A stretch of DNA of 64,000 nt from the NCBI GenBank assembly GCA_943368345.1, contig CALRKY020000006.1, positions 51,240-115,239 of the forward strand. Reading direction: 5' to 3'. The notes under the pieces were generated by a model. The model saw only the letters and a program-made list of their open reading frames with translations, did not search any database and was not told the DNA's origin. This document shows positions 1 through 8,286 of the stretch, piece after piece. A program made the position numbers and the translations under genes. Source of the stretch: JADCGM01 sp943368345. Its GTDB lineage: Bacteria; Pseudomonadota; Alphaproteobacteria; Sphingomonadales; Sphingomonadaceae. Every line of letters starts with the position of its first letter. The stretch's first letter is position 1.

Positions 1-872
1 GCTGCGGTCTGTTTGGCCCCGCCCGGCAAGCGGATTCCGCGCGCAATCATCGCTGCGGAAATGACCGCAGCGAGCACAACCAGCGCAAAGACCGCGACGG
101 TCAGCGCGATGCTGGTCATTGGCGCAACATCAAAGCGGGACGCGACCCGATTCGCCGCCATGGTCGCCAGCACTGGTTGCAGCAGCGCCAGTTCCATCGC
201 CAGCAGTAAAATGACCGAAAGCGGTGTCACGGCGAGTGCGACCATCGCCCGCAGCCACCCTTCCACCATGCCGCGCGTCGCATCGAACAGCAGCAGGGCG
301 GCAATCGCGGGCGCAATTGCCAACAGCAAGGCCAGCGCAATTTTGGAGGCAATCAGCAGACCAATTGTGGACAGCATCAACAGCATCGCCGACCCATTGA
401 GCAGCATCGCCCCGTAGGCGATCCCGCCGACCAATGGAGAGGCTGTCCCGCTGCGCGCCGCGTAAAAATCGGCGGTGGTCTGCATCTGGTCGACGGCCGA
501 TTGCAGGCCGTCGAACGGATCACCGGCGGTCCGCATCAACGCCGCCGCCAGTTCGGTGGGTCCGGCGTACAGGCTGTTGTAAACCACGGTCTGATAGGTC
601 CCCCAGCTGCCCGCCAGCAACAACACAACGCCAATCTTGATCGCTGCCCCCGCCGCATCCCCGACGGTCAGCGACGACTGTCCAAGCATCAGCCGCCACC
701 CGAACAGCGCCACAAACAGTGTCAGGGCCCCGGTCAGCGCCATCGAAGTAATCCCCGACGGATCGGACAATATCGCATAGCCCGACTGCACAATGTCCCC
801 GACACTGCAGTCGACCCGGGTCAGCAGGCCCTGCACCAGCGGCAGGTCAACACGGTCACAGCCCTCAGCCAT
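1..872 (-). CDS. virB6: VirB6/TrbL-family type IV secretion channel protein (3' end beyond window)
   Basis: Translating the minus strand from the ATG at 872 gives an open frame to the window edge, about 290 residues with no stop, so the C-terminus is missing. The N-terminus is short and soluble (MAEGCDRVDLP). At least five or six hydrophobic segments follow, including a long one near residues 160-195 rich in Leu, Ala and Ile, as expected of the polytopic inner-membrane VirB6/TrbL channel component of a type IV secretion system. The start codon overlaps the stop of the virB4-like gene by ATGA, so the two are translationally coupled. VirB6 is inferred from hydropathy, size and position directly after virB4; the sequence itself diverges strongly in this family. 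Confidence 0.8.
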   Translation of the reverse strand, partial: MAEGCDRVDLPLVQGLLTRVDCSVGDIVQSGYAILSDPSGITSMALTGALTLFVALFGWRLMLGQSSLTVGDAAGAAIKIGVVLLLAGSWGTYQTVVYNSLYAGPTELAAALMRTAGDPFDGLQSAVDQMQTTADFYAARSGTASPLVGGIAYGAMLLNGSAMLLMLSTIGLLIASKIALALLLAIAPAIAALLLFDATRGMVEGWLRAMVALAVTPLSVILLLAMELALLQPVLATMAANRVASRFDVAPMTSIALTVAVFALVVLAAVISAAMIARGIRLPGGAKQTA

Positions 873-3247
873 CAGGCCGACTCCAGCAGGCGGGGGAGCC
901 AATCAGCCGGGGCATCGCCGAGTTCAGCCCGCAGTCGGTCCAACCGCCGGACGGTGCCTTCGCGGCCCGACAGCACGGTCAGCAGTTCGGGTTCGCCCGA
1001 AAGGTCGAGCCGCGCCACCACCGAATCGCTGCCATGTTTGATCAGGAAGGCATGGGACGTGTCGGGCAGCGACTGAATGAGTTCAAACTCATGGGCCGTC
1101 AGGCCAAAGCCTGTCATATATTCACTGGCCTGCGCCTTTGGATTGGCCATGAAAATCTGGGTCGCCGCTTGTTCGATGATCGCGGAGGCAATGCGACTGC
1201 CAAGCGCGTCCGCCGCCGACTGGGTGGCAAAGCCGACCGCACCGTTGCGCTTGCGAATGGTCTTTTCCCAATCCTTGATGCGCTGGACAAACACCTCGTC
1301 ATCGAGCGCCTTCCAGCCTTCGTCGATGACGATCAGCGTTGGCGCACCGTCCAACCGCTCCTCAACCCGGTGGAACAGGTAGAGCATCGCCGGGGTACGC
1401 AGCGCCGGTTCGTCAAGGATGGAGGTCAGGTCAAAGCCGAGTGTCGCTGCCCCCAGATCGAGCCGATCATCGTCATTGTCGAACAGCCAGGCCCGCTCCC
1501 CCGCGCCCCACCACGGGGCCAGACGTGCCGCCAGATCATCGGTCCGGGCACGACCCGACCCCCTGAACAATTCGGCATAGTAACGCAGACGCCGGTTCGA
1601 CGCGGGCTGGGCATAATTGGCATCAACCGCTTCCTTGATCCGGGCGGCTTCCTCCGGCGTCAGCGTTTCCCCGCCCGCCGTCACCAGCTTGGTCGTCCAG
1701 TCGATCAGGAAGCGGCGGTTGGCCGCCGTGTCGAGCAGTTGCAGCGGGTTAAAGCCGGTCGGCTGGCCGGGTTTCAGCGCGTCATACCGCCCGCCAATGG
1801 CGCGCAGGAAAATCTCCGCCCCCCGGTCCTTGTCGAAAAACACGATGCGCGGGCCAAAGCGCCGCGCCTGCGCCAGCAGGAAGTTGAGTACCACGGTCTT
1901 GCCGGACCCGGAGGGGCCGATGATGGTGAAATTGCCGAGATCGCCCTTGTGGAAGTTAAAGTGGTACGGACCGGCGCTGGTGGTCTCCAGCAACGTGACC
2001 GCTGACCCCCAGTGGTTGCTCGCCGCCTTGCCAACCGGAAAATTATGCCCCGATGCAAAACCAGCAAAATTACCGGTCGAGATCAGGGCCCGCCGGGCGA
2101 TATCCTTGAAGTTACCGGGGAATTGCGCCCAGAAGGCGGCTTCCAGATTGACGTCTTCCCGCACTGCGATGATGCCGGTTTCGGTGAAGGCCGATTGCAG
2201 CTCCCCCACCGCCTGATCGAGCGATGCCAGACTGTCGGCTTTGACCATGACGGTCAGATGATGTTCGCCAAAGGCGGCGCGGCCGCTTGCAACATCGTCC
2301 TTGGCCTGTGCGAGGCCCGCCTTCAGCGAATGGGCATCATCGTCGGCCCCCTTCATCCGCCGCAGCGCCAGATTCATCCGGTCAAGAGTTGGTTGCCGGT
2401 CGATCAGCGCGAAACTCTGCGTCACCGTCATCTCGAACGGCAGGCGGTAGAGATCGTCCAGCAGACCGGGCAGCGTTTCCGCCGGATAATCCTTCACCGA
2501 CACCATTGCCGCAAATTCAGCGGGTCGGCGACCGGATGCGGCCAGCTCGATGGCTTCGGTGCCAAAACTGACCCGGCGGGCGGGCAGATGCTGGCCCAGG
2601 TCACCGCGCGGCAGCAGCACCGGGCGCATTTCGCCATTGAACAGCGCCGACAGCAATTCCATCGGCTCCGAGCAGGCGCCGCGCTTGGCCCCATACACCC
2701 CGAGCAACCGCGCGCCATAAGGTTGCAGCGCTGCCATCATCGCTTCGCGCGCCGCATCCAGCTCCCGCCGGTCGCGCGCCTTGGCGACGCTGTCCTCTAT
2801 TCCGTCCGCCTGCTTGCCGGACAGCCGCCGCAACACCCGGTCCGCCAGGCCAACCCGGCCCTGCAACGGTCGGCGGACCAGCGTCAGGAACAGGTCGTTG
2901 ACGTAGAGGCGGCGGCTCGCCAGCCGGTCGCGCCAGCTGGCATCCAGCGCCCGACTGAAATCATCGGCAAACTCCCCGTCCAGATCGGGCCGGACCTCGC
3001 GCCGTACGACATGGTGATAGACGGCAAAGCGGGAGCCGCCGAGCGCCCGCAGCATCGTCTCCCGGATCGCCTTGCGGTAATTCAGTTCGTCGGTGTCGGC
3101 GGTCTCGAACGACAGGCCGGTCAGATGGATGAATTGCAGCAGCAACCCGTCGCGCGTCTCAATCGTGAAATCATCGACATGCCGCGCATAGGGCAGCCGG
3201 TCGCCTGCCCGCTTCTCCCGCCCCGCAATGTCGTCCCGGCCTGCCAT
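872..3247 (-). CDS. virB4: VirB4-family type IV secretion ATPase
   Basis: A 791-residue cytoplasmic ATPase that energises pilus biogenesis and substrate transfer in type IV secretion. The N-terminal half resembles the CagE/TrbE/VirB family domain (for example the VSVKDYPAETLPG stretch near 250). The C-terminal half is a P-loop ATPase: Walker A GPSGSGKT at about 444-451 and Walker B LIVIDEGWKAL near 665. The frame is open to 3400, but the ATG at 3247 is preferred because it overlaps the virB3 stop by ATGA and gives the usual VirB4 length. The next gene, virB6, overlaps in the same way. Identification is firm. Confidence 0.95.
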   Translation of the reverse strand: MAGRDDIAGREKRAGDRLPYARHVDDFTIETRDGLLLQFIHLTGLSFETADTDELNYRKAIRETMLRALGGSRFAVYHHVVRREVRPDLDGEFADDFSRALDASWRDRLASRRLYVNDLFLTLVRRPLQGRVGLADRVLRRLSGKQADGIEDSVAKARDRRELDAAREAMMAALQPYGARLLGVYGAKRGACSEPMELLSALFNGEMRPVLLPRGDLGQHLPARRVSFGTEAIELAASGRRPAEFAAMVSVKDYPAETLPGLLDDLYRLPFEMTVTQSFALIDRQPTLDRMNLALRRMKGADDDAHSLKAGLAQAKDDVASGRAAFGEHHLTVMVKADSLASLDQAVGELQSAFTETGIIAVREDVNLEAAFWAQFPGNFKDIARRALISTGNFAGFASGHNFPVGKAASNHWGSAVTLLETTSAGPYHFNFHKGDLGNFTIIGPSGSGKTVVLNFLLAQARRFGPRIVFFDKDRGAEIFLRAIGGRYDALKPGQPTGFNPLQLLDTAANRRFLIDWTTKLVTAGGETLTPEEAARIKEAVDANYAQPASNRRLRYYAELFRGSGRARTDDLAARLAPWWGAGERAWLFDNDDDRLDLGAATLGFDLTSILDEPALRTPAMLYLFHRVEERLDGAPTLIVIDEGWKALDDEVFVQRIKDWEKTIRKRNGAVGFATQSAADALGSRIASAIIEQAATQIFMANPKAQASEYMTGFGLTAHEFELIQSLPDTSHAFLIKHGSDSVVARLDLSGEPELLTVLSGREGTVRRLDRLRAELGDAPADWLPRLLESA

Positions 3248-3531
3248 CAGGGGGTGTAACTGTTGCAGCCCCAAAGGCGGTGGTTCCGCACCCGGGGATT
3301 GCGGGACACGCGGGTCAGCCACAGATCGAAAATCCGCGGCTCCTTCACGCAGGCGATGTAGCCAATGGCATGGGCGACGAGGGCAAAGCCCAGCGCCCAC
3401 AGGCTTTTGAAAATCAGGAACAATTCCGCTGTCACGATGCCGTTCATCACGAAATAACTGTAGGTAACCCCCGCAAACATCTGCGGCCGGGTCAGCGCGG
3501 TGAAGACGGGATCGCGGGCGAGATCGGACAT
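3247..3531 (-). CDS. virB3: VirB3-like type IV secretion inner-membrane protein
   Basis: A 94-residue protein starting MSDLARDPVFTALTRPQMFAGV, the typical VirB3 opening with two closely spaced hydrophobic segments (about 18-35 and 40-60). The C-terminus is soluble and basic. VirB3 helps assemble the pilus at the inner membrane together with VirB4. The frame is open further upstream to 3588, but the start at 3531 lies just after the virB2 stop and matches the family's usual beginning. Its last base overlaps the virB4 start. Confidence 0.9.
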   Translation of the reverse strand: MSDLARDPVFTALTRPQMFAGVTYSYFVMNGIVTAELFLIFKSLWALGFALVAHAIGYIACVKEPRIFDLWLTRVSRNPRVRNHRLWGCNSYTP

Positions 3532-3535
3532 GACG

Positions 3536-3832
3536 CTAAAGCCCGCCCGTCGCCGACCGGATGCCCGCCACAATGCTTGAGGCCCCAAACAGGATGAACA
3601 GCCCGACGACGACGGTCGCGCCGTAGCGCCAGTTCATGCGCCCCGTCAGCATCATGAAGCCAACGGCGGCCACTGCCACCACTGCCACCGCCGTTGCGAC
3701 ATTGCCGAGCAGCGTCCCCTGTAGCCAGTTGACCGCGCCCAGCAGCGCGCCGGACCCCTGCGGGTCCATCTGCACCCCCTGCGCCAACGTGGGCGCTGCG
3801 ACCGCTGCCAGTGCCAGTCCGAACCGCTTCAT
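3536..3832 (-). CDS. virB2: VirB2/TrbC-type pilin
   Basis: A 98-residue small hydrophobic protein with a signal peptide (MKRFGLALAAVAAPTLAQG) followed by a short polar loop and two long hydrophobic helices separated by a basic turn (GRMNWRYG). This is the architecture of the major T4SS pilin of the VirB2/TrbC family. An adjacent GTG at 3835 is in frame, but the ATG at 3832 overlaps the virB1 stop by ATGA, the pattern used through this cluster, so it is preferred. The gap to virB3 is four bases. Confidence 0.9.
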   Translation of the reverse strand: MKRFGLALAAVAAPTLAQGVQMDPQGSGALLGAVNWLQGTLLGNVATAVAVVAVAAVGFMMLTGRMNWRYGATVVVGLFILFGASSIVAGIRSATGGL

Positions 3833-4413
3833 CACTCTTGTCCTCCCGACCCAGCGCCGACCCGAGCCAGTATCTGCGCGACATAGGCCTGTGTCTCCGC
3901 AAACGGCGGCACCCCGCCATAGCGGTCCACCGCCCCCGGTCCGGCATTATACGCCGCCAGCGCCAGACTGCGATTCCCGCCGAACCTGCGCATCATACCA
4001 CCAAGATAGGCCGCGCCCCCTGCAATATTCTGCGTCAGATCAAAGCGGTCAACGCCAAGGTCCCGTGCCGTTCCCGGCATCAATTGCATGACGCCCGCCG
4101 CCCCCTTTGGTGACAGCGCATCATGACGAAACCGCGACTCCGCCCAGGCCACCGCCTCCAGCAGCGCCGGATCCAGCGCCTGTGCTGCTGCTGCCGCTGC
4201 CAATTCGCGCCGGACCTCTGCCGGAGCTACGACTACCGCACGCCCCCGGACGCCCTGCGTGATCGGCGTCACACCGGCATCGGACCACACCGCCGCGCCC
4301 GCATAGGTCGCAACCGCCCCGTCATCGCCAATCGCCAGCACCTGCGCGCCGCCGGAGGTTGCCCCCGCCAGCCCAACCACAACCGCCGCCATCCATCCCC
4401 GACGCATGTCCAC
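3832..4413 (-). CDS. virB1: VirB1-like lytic transglycosylase
   Basis: A 193-residue periplasmic peptidoglycan lytic transglycosylase that would open the wall for the secretion apparatus. It begins with a signal-peptide-like segment (from GTG 4413, or ATG 4407) and has a SLT/lysozyme-fold domain from about residue 70. The catalytic glutamate lies in AWAESRFR (about E92), followed by GAAGVMQLMPGTA and the ALAAYNAGPGAV signature. It heads the minus-strand T4SS cluster, overlapping virB2 by four bases. Sequence motifs and position agree well. Confidence 0.92.
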   Translation of the reverse strand: MDMRRGWMAAVVVGLAGATSGGAQVLAIGDDGAVATYAGAAVWSDAGVTPITQGVRGRAVVVAPAEVRRELAAAAAAQALDPALLEAVAWAESRFRHDALSPKGAAGVMQLMPGTARDLGVDRFDLTQNIAGGAAYLGGMMRRFGGNRSLALAAYNAGPGAVDRYGGVPPFAETQAYVAQILARVGAGSGGQE

Positions 4414-4753
4414 GCCCCATCTAACCGCTGGATAATGTAGAGATTGTGGACAGGCCCGTCGACTCGGGAAAGATTGGGACGTGGAGAATAGGACCGGCGT
4501 TAATCCATCAATGCGCTAAGATGATCGTGGCGCGGGTCTATGCGTGATGCTGCCAGAGCCGTGAGCGTCACAGCGTCCATTTCATCAACGCCCAAAGCAG
4601 TCGGTAACGGAAGTCGATCTGCCTCAAGACCGCTCACCGGATAATGATCACATTGATTGTCCATAACTTCATTTCTCCGCTGACTATGTCTGTTGTATCG
4701 TTCAAATTGGTGCTAAAAGATCAGGGATTGATTACAGGCGGCTGGGTGCGCAC
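4414..4753. other. Intergenic region between the T4SS cluster and an orphan secreted gene
   Basis: This 340-base stretch separates the divergent virB1 and 4754 genes and must hold the promoters for both. It is less GC-rich than the coding regions around it. The only coding potential seen is the minus-strand 54-codon ORF at 4500-4664. No direct repeats, tRNA or attachment-site-like sequence were recognised. Confidence 0.5.
4500..4664 (-). CDS. Possible small protein upstream of virB1 (54 codons)
   Basis: An ATG at 4664 opens a 54-codon frame ending in TAA at 4500. It is preceded by a GGAG at about ten bases, a longer spacing than usual. The product would begin MDNQCDHYPVSGLEADRLP and is acidic, with no hydrophobic segment. 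It is co-oriented with virB1 and lies 86 bases upstream of it, so it could be a leader or regulatory gene of the T4SS cluster. No family is recognised and a chance ORF cannot be excluded. Confidence 0.25.
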   Translation of the reverse strand: MDNQCDHYPVSGLEADRLPLPTALGVDEMDAVTLTALAASRIDPRHDHLSALMD

Positions 4754-5422
4754 ATGAAGCTGGCACGGATCGTATTTTACAGCGTATTGCTTGTGGCCAC
4801 GCCTGCTTGGGCAGCCTCTGCCCCCGGGACCCTGGCAACTGGGGCTACCCCTATTACACACGGTGGCAATCGCACTGGATGCGAGGTCCTATTCACGGCG
4901 GTAATTGAGGACCATATCTATAGACAAGGGGCATGGGTTCACCTTTCCGGCAGTTTCATATTGAATGGATTCAGCGCGAACAACGCTCTCGAACCTTCAT
5001 TGACTGTAAAGTTGGTTGTCAACGATATGACTTCGGTGACTGGTGACTACAAGCTTTCGCCGAGCGCGCCCACTACAGTAATTCTGATGGGCAAGGGCGA
5101 GGTATCAAATCGGTCAGCGTTTATTACGAGTGCTGTAGGCGAGACGCCGGGGAGTCTCCTGACGGCATTTCGGTTCGATGATACCTTCGCGCTTGTTTTG
5201 GCCCGCATACTCGATGACAACCAACTTGTTATTGCCTTTAACCGTCGCGAAGGCGGCAAAGATGTCCGGGTACCCATTGACCTTAGCATTGAGTCTTGGT
5301 CCGCTCCTGGAGCCAAACATAGTGATGCAACGCGGTCAGATTTTCTCGCCTGCGCCAAAGGATTACTCAACGAAATCAATGAGAAAGTCAGCGTGAAAAT
5401 CAATGAGAAGAGTCCCAAATAG
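4754..5422 (+). CDS. Secreted protein of unknown function
   Basis: A 222-residue protein with a clear signal peptide (MKLARIVFYSVLLVATPAWA, cleavage after AWA). The mature part is rich in Thr, Ser and Val and looks beta-structured. Two cysteines (CEVLF near 43, FLACAKG near 202) could form a disulfide. The C-terminus is lysine-rich with a near-repeat (NEKVSVKINEKS). I do not recognise the family. Base composition is distinctly lower in GC and codon use differs from the neighbours, which together with the adjacent T4SS suggests horizontal transfer. Confidence 0.75.
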   Translation: MKLARIVFYSVLLVATPAWAASAPGTLATGATPITHGGNRTGCEVLFTAVIEDHIYRQGAWVHLSGSFILNGFSANNALEPSLTVKLVVNDMTSVTGDYKLSPSAPTTVILMGKGEVSNRSAFITSAVGETPGSLLTAFRFDDTFALVLARILDDNQLVIAFNRREGGKDVRVPIDLSIESWSAPGAKHSDATRSDFLACAKGLLNEINEKVSVKINEKSPK

Positions 5423-5573
5423 GTACCTTCACTCCTGTGCCTGGCAGTCGCACACCGGAAGCCGTTACACAGCATGACCTATGTTCGCCCCAAAAACCGA
5501 CCGTCCAATTGCCCCCGGCTCCCCAACCCGCTAATCCCCCGCGCTCCCCTCCACCTCGCAGGAACCACTCGCC

Positions 5574-7127
5574 GTGTCCGACCGCCGCACTTTCGCGATT
5601 ATTTCGCATCCTGACGCGGGCAAGACCACGCTGACCGAGAAACTGCTGTTGTCCGGCGGCGCGATCCATCTGGCGGGGGAGGTGAAGGCGCGCGGGGCGA
5701 ACCGGCGGGCGCGGTCGGACTGGATGAAGATCGAGCAGCAGCGCGGCATCTCCGTCACGTCGTCGGTGATGACCTTCGAGAAGGACGGCATCACTTTCAA
5801 TCTGCTCGACACACCGGGGCATGAGGATTTCAGCGAGGACACCTACCGGACGCTGACCGCCGTCGATTCAGCCGTGATGGTCATCGACGCGGCGCGCGGC
5901 ATTGAGGCGCAGACGCTGAAGCTGTTCGAGGTCTGCCGCCTGCGTGATGTGCCGATCATCACCTTCATCAACAAGATTGACCGTGAGGGGCTATCACCGT
6001 TCGAGCTGCTCGATGAAGTGGCGTCGAAACTGGCGCTCGATGTCTGCCCGATGATGTGGCCGGCCGGCATGGGCGGTGAGTTTGAGGGGCTATATGATCT
6101 GCACGCCAACCGGCTGATCCCGCCGGATGGCAGCGCCCCGACCCAATTGACCGGCCTTGCCGATGAGAAGCTCGATCAGCTGCTTTCCCCCGGTCGCGTC
6201 AGCCAGTTGCGCGAGGAGGCGGAACTGGCGGTGGGCGGCTATGCGCCGTTTGACGGCGACATGTACCGCGCCGGCAATTTGACGCCGGTGTATTTCGGAT
6301 CGGCGTTGCGCGAATTTGGGGTCGAGCAGTTGATTGCCGCGCTTGCTGCCCACGCACCACCGCCGCGTCCGCAACCGGCCTCCCCACGCAATATCGATCC
6401 GACCGAACCGGCGGTCACCGGTTTTGTATTCAAGGTGCAGGCCAATATGGACCCGCAGCACCGCGACCGCGTCGCCTTCCTCCGGTTGGTGTCCGGGCGG
6501 TTCAAGCGTGGCATGAAGCTGAAGCAGGTGCACACGGGGAAGGTCATTGCGGTGCACAGCCCGATCTTTTTCTTCGCCCAAAGCCGGGAGCTGGCGGACG
6601 AGGCGTTTCCCGGCGACATCATCGGCATCCCGAACCACGGCAGTTTGCGCGTCGGCGACACGTTGACCGAAGGGGAGGCGATCACCTTCACCGGCATCCC
6701 CAATTTCGCCCCCGAAATCCTGCGCCGGGTCCGGCTCGGCGATCCGACCAAGACCAAGCAGCTGCGCAATGCCCTGAACGACATGGCCGAAGAAGGCGTG
6801 ACCCAGGTGTTCCGCCCGATGATCGGGTCGCAGTGGATTGTCGGCGTCGTTGGGCAGTTGCAGCTCGATGTGCTGATCAGCCGGATGCAGGCGGAATATA
6901 AGGTCGATGCCGGGTTCGAACCGAGTCCCTGGGATACGGCGCGCTGGCTCGCCGCCGATGATCCGGCGAAGTTGGCGGCATTCATCGACGCGCACAAATC
7001 CATGATGGGGGAGGACCGGGACGGCGCACCCGTCTATCTGGCCCGCGATGCCTGGGAGCTCAACTACACCAGTCAACGCAACCCCGACCTGCGATTCACC
7101 GCTACCCGCGAACGGGCGGTGGGTTGA
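5574..7127 (+). CDS. prfC: Peptide chain release factor 3
   Basis: A 517-residue translational GTPase, the usual RF3 length, which recycles RF1/RF2 from the ribosome after peptide release. Visible motifs: G1 HPDAGKTTLTEK near residue 12, switch region RGISVTSSV, G3 DTPGHEDF, G4 NKIDRE, and an EF-Tu-like domain II around 285-380. The likely start is GTG at 5574 (MSDRRTFAIISHPDAGK). The stop overlaps the TTG start of the next gene, implying translational coupling. Identification is firm. Confidence 0.97.
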   Translation: MSDRRTFAIISHPDAGKTTLTEKLLLSGGAIHLAGEVKARGANRRARSDWMKIEQQRGISVTSSVMTFEKDGITFNLLDTPGHEDFSEDTYRTLTAVDSAVMVIDAARGIEAQTLKLFEVCRLRDVPIITFINKIDREGLSPFELLDEVASKLALDVCPMMWPAGMGGEFEGLYDLHANRLIPPDGSAPTQLTGLADEKLDQLLSPGRVSQLREEAELAVGGYAPFDGDMYRAGNLTPVYFGSALREFGVEQLIAALAAHAPPPRPQPASPRNIDPTEPAVTGFVFKVQANMDPQHRDRVAFLRLVSGRFKRGMKLKQVHTGKVIAVHSPIFFFAQSRELADEAFPGDIIGIPNHGSLRVGDTLTEGEAITFTGIPNFAPEILRRVRLGDPTKTKQLRNALNDMAEEGVTQVFRPMIGSQWIVGVVGQLQLDVLISRMQAEYKVDAGFEPSPWDTARWLAADDPAKLAAFIDAHKSMMGEDRDGAPVYLARDAWELNYTSQRNPDLRFTATRERAVG

Positions 7128-7576
7128 GCATCCAGATCCTCGTCGATGCCGATGCCTGCCCGGTGAAGGAGGAAATCTACCGGGTTGCGCGCCGCACCGG
7201 CACGCCGGTCAAAATCGTCGCTAATGCCGCCATCCGGGTGACGCCGGAGCCGTTTGTCGAGGCCGTGCGGGTCAGCGGCAGCTTTGATGCGGCCGACGAC
7301 TGGATTGCGGAGCGAGCCGGGCCAACCTCCATCGTCATTACATCGGACATCCTGCTCGCCGACCGGTGCGTGAAAGCGGGGGCAGTGGTGTTCGCGCCCA
7401 GCGGCAAACCCTTCACCGCCGCCTCGATCGGCAATGCTGTGGCAACCCGCGCATTGATGGCCGACCTACGGGCGATGGGCGATGTGTCCGGAGGCCCTGC
7501 ACCCTTTTCCAGGGCCGACCGCTCACGGTTCCTCTCGGCATTGGATGAGGCGGTGAACCGGTTGCGGCGCGGTTAA
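7124..7576 (+). CDS. UPF0178 (YaiI/YqxD) family protein
   Basis: A 150-residue protein of the YaiI/YqxD family, a compact PIN-like fold of unknown function common in bacteria. Family hallmarks are visible: ILVDADACPVKEEIYR at the N-terminus, DDWIAERA, VITSDILLADR and the central GKPFTAASIG block. The start is an unusual TTG at 7124 lying inside the prfC stop region, which fixes the frame and implies coupling with prfC. The molecular role is not known. Confidence 0.9.
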   Translation: MSIQILVDADACPVKEEIYRVARRTGTPVKIVANAAIRVTPEPFVEAVRVSGSFDAADDWIAERAGPTSIVITSDILLADRCVKAGAVVFAPSGKPFTAASIGNAVATRALMADLRAMGDVSGGPAPFSRADRSRFLSALDEAVNRLRRG

Positions 7577-7620
7577 AAACCTAGAGGATTCAATATCCAG
7601 ATGTCGACAACCTTCAACAT

Positions 7621-8286
7621 CTAGACGATTTTCAGTCCGGCAGGGCGGACGGAGCCCAATGAAACCTGGATTTTCAGCAGGTCTTCAACCGACATGGCCG
7701 GCATGGGGATGACATTGTCGACTGGCATCAGCACCAGGGTTCCGGACATCGCCATCGGGGCGCTGGGCAGATAGACCAGATGGCGCGATTCCCCGGCGAC
7801 ATCGAACACCTCCGGTGTGACCAGCAGGCCAAGGACGTCATTGCCGCGACCGATGAAGCGCACGGCGACGACGCGCATGCCTTTCAACTCGCCCTCTGCC
7901 TGCGGCCCGAGCAGCCGGACGAACTGGGCGATCGGCCGGTACACCGACCGCAGCAACGGAACGCGGTCCACAAACTGATCAAAGCCGTCTTCCAACCGGG
8001 CGCGGAACCGGGTCTGGACCACCAACCCGAGCAGACCAATCAGCACCAAGACCATGGTCAGGCCGGCCCAGAAGGCCAGGGCCTCCCCCGCGCCGAACAG
8101 GGCAGTGCCTCCCGACGCCAGCACCCGGCCGATGAAACTCTCCGGTCCGAACGCCCCTTGCAGATAGCCGACCAGCCACTGGATCGCGACGATGGTCAGG
8201 ATGAACGGCAGCAGGAAAATCAGCCCGGTGATGAACGCGCCAAGCGCATTCTCGGTCAGGGCGCGCAGGGACCGCCGCGCCGTCAT
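7621..8286 (-). CDS. DUF502 family integral membrane protein
   Basis: A 221-residue inner-membrane protein of the DUF502 family. Two N-terminal membrane segments lie around 15-40 and 65-90, with family-typical blocks GLIFLLPFILTIVAI and VDRVPLLRSVY near 130. The soluble C-terminal part contains the VFLP-like VYLPSAPMAMSG stretch. It starts within the leuB stop (ATGA overlap), so it is the last gene of the leucine operon transcript. Function is unknown; the family is often proposed to act in membrane trafficking or envelope homeostasis, with no evidence here. Confidence 0.88.
   Translation of the reverse strand: MTARRSLRALTENALGAFITGLIFLLPFILTIVAIQWLVGYLQGAFGPESFIGRVLASGGTALFGAGEALAFWAGLTMVLVLIGLLGLVVQTRFRARLEDGFDQFVDRVPLLRSVYRPIAQFVRLLGPQAEGELKGMRVVAVRFIGRGNDVLGLLVTPEVFDVAGESRHLVYLPSAPMAMSGTLVLMPVDNVIPMPAMSVEDLLKIQVSLGSVRPAGLKIV

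Noticed and set aside
1034..3259. Long plus-strand frames (323 and 415 residues) opposite virB4
   Set aside because: They lie fully antisense to virB4, have no recognisable domain and show the low-complexity Arg/Pro-rich composition expected of high-GC antisense frames.
7577..7620. Weak stem AGATGT/ACATCT between convergent genes
   Set aside because: Six base pairs with a long loop and no T-run on either side; not strong enough for a terminator call.
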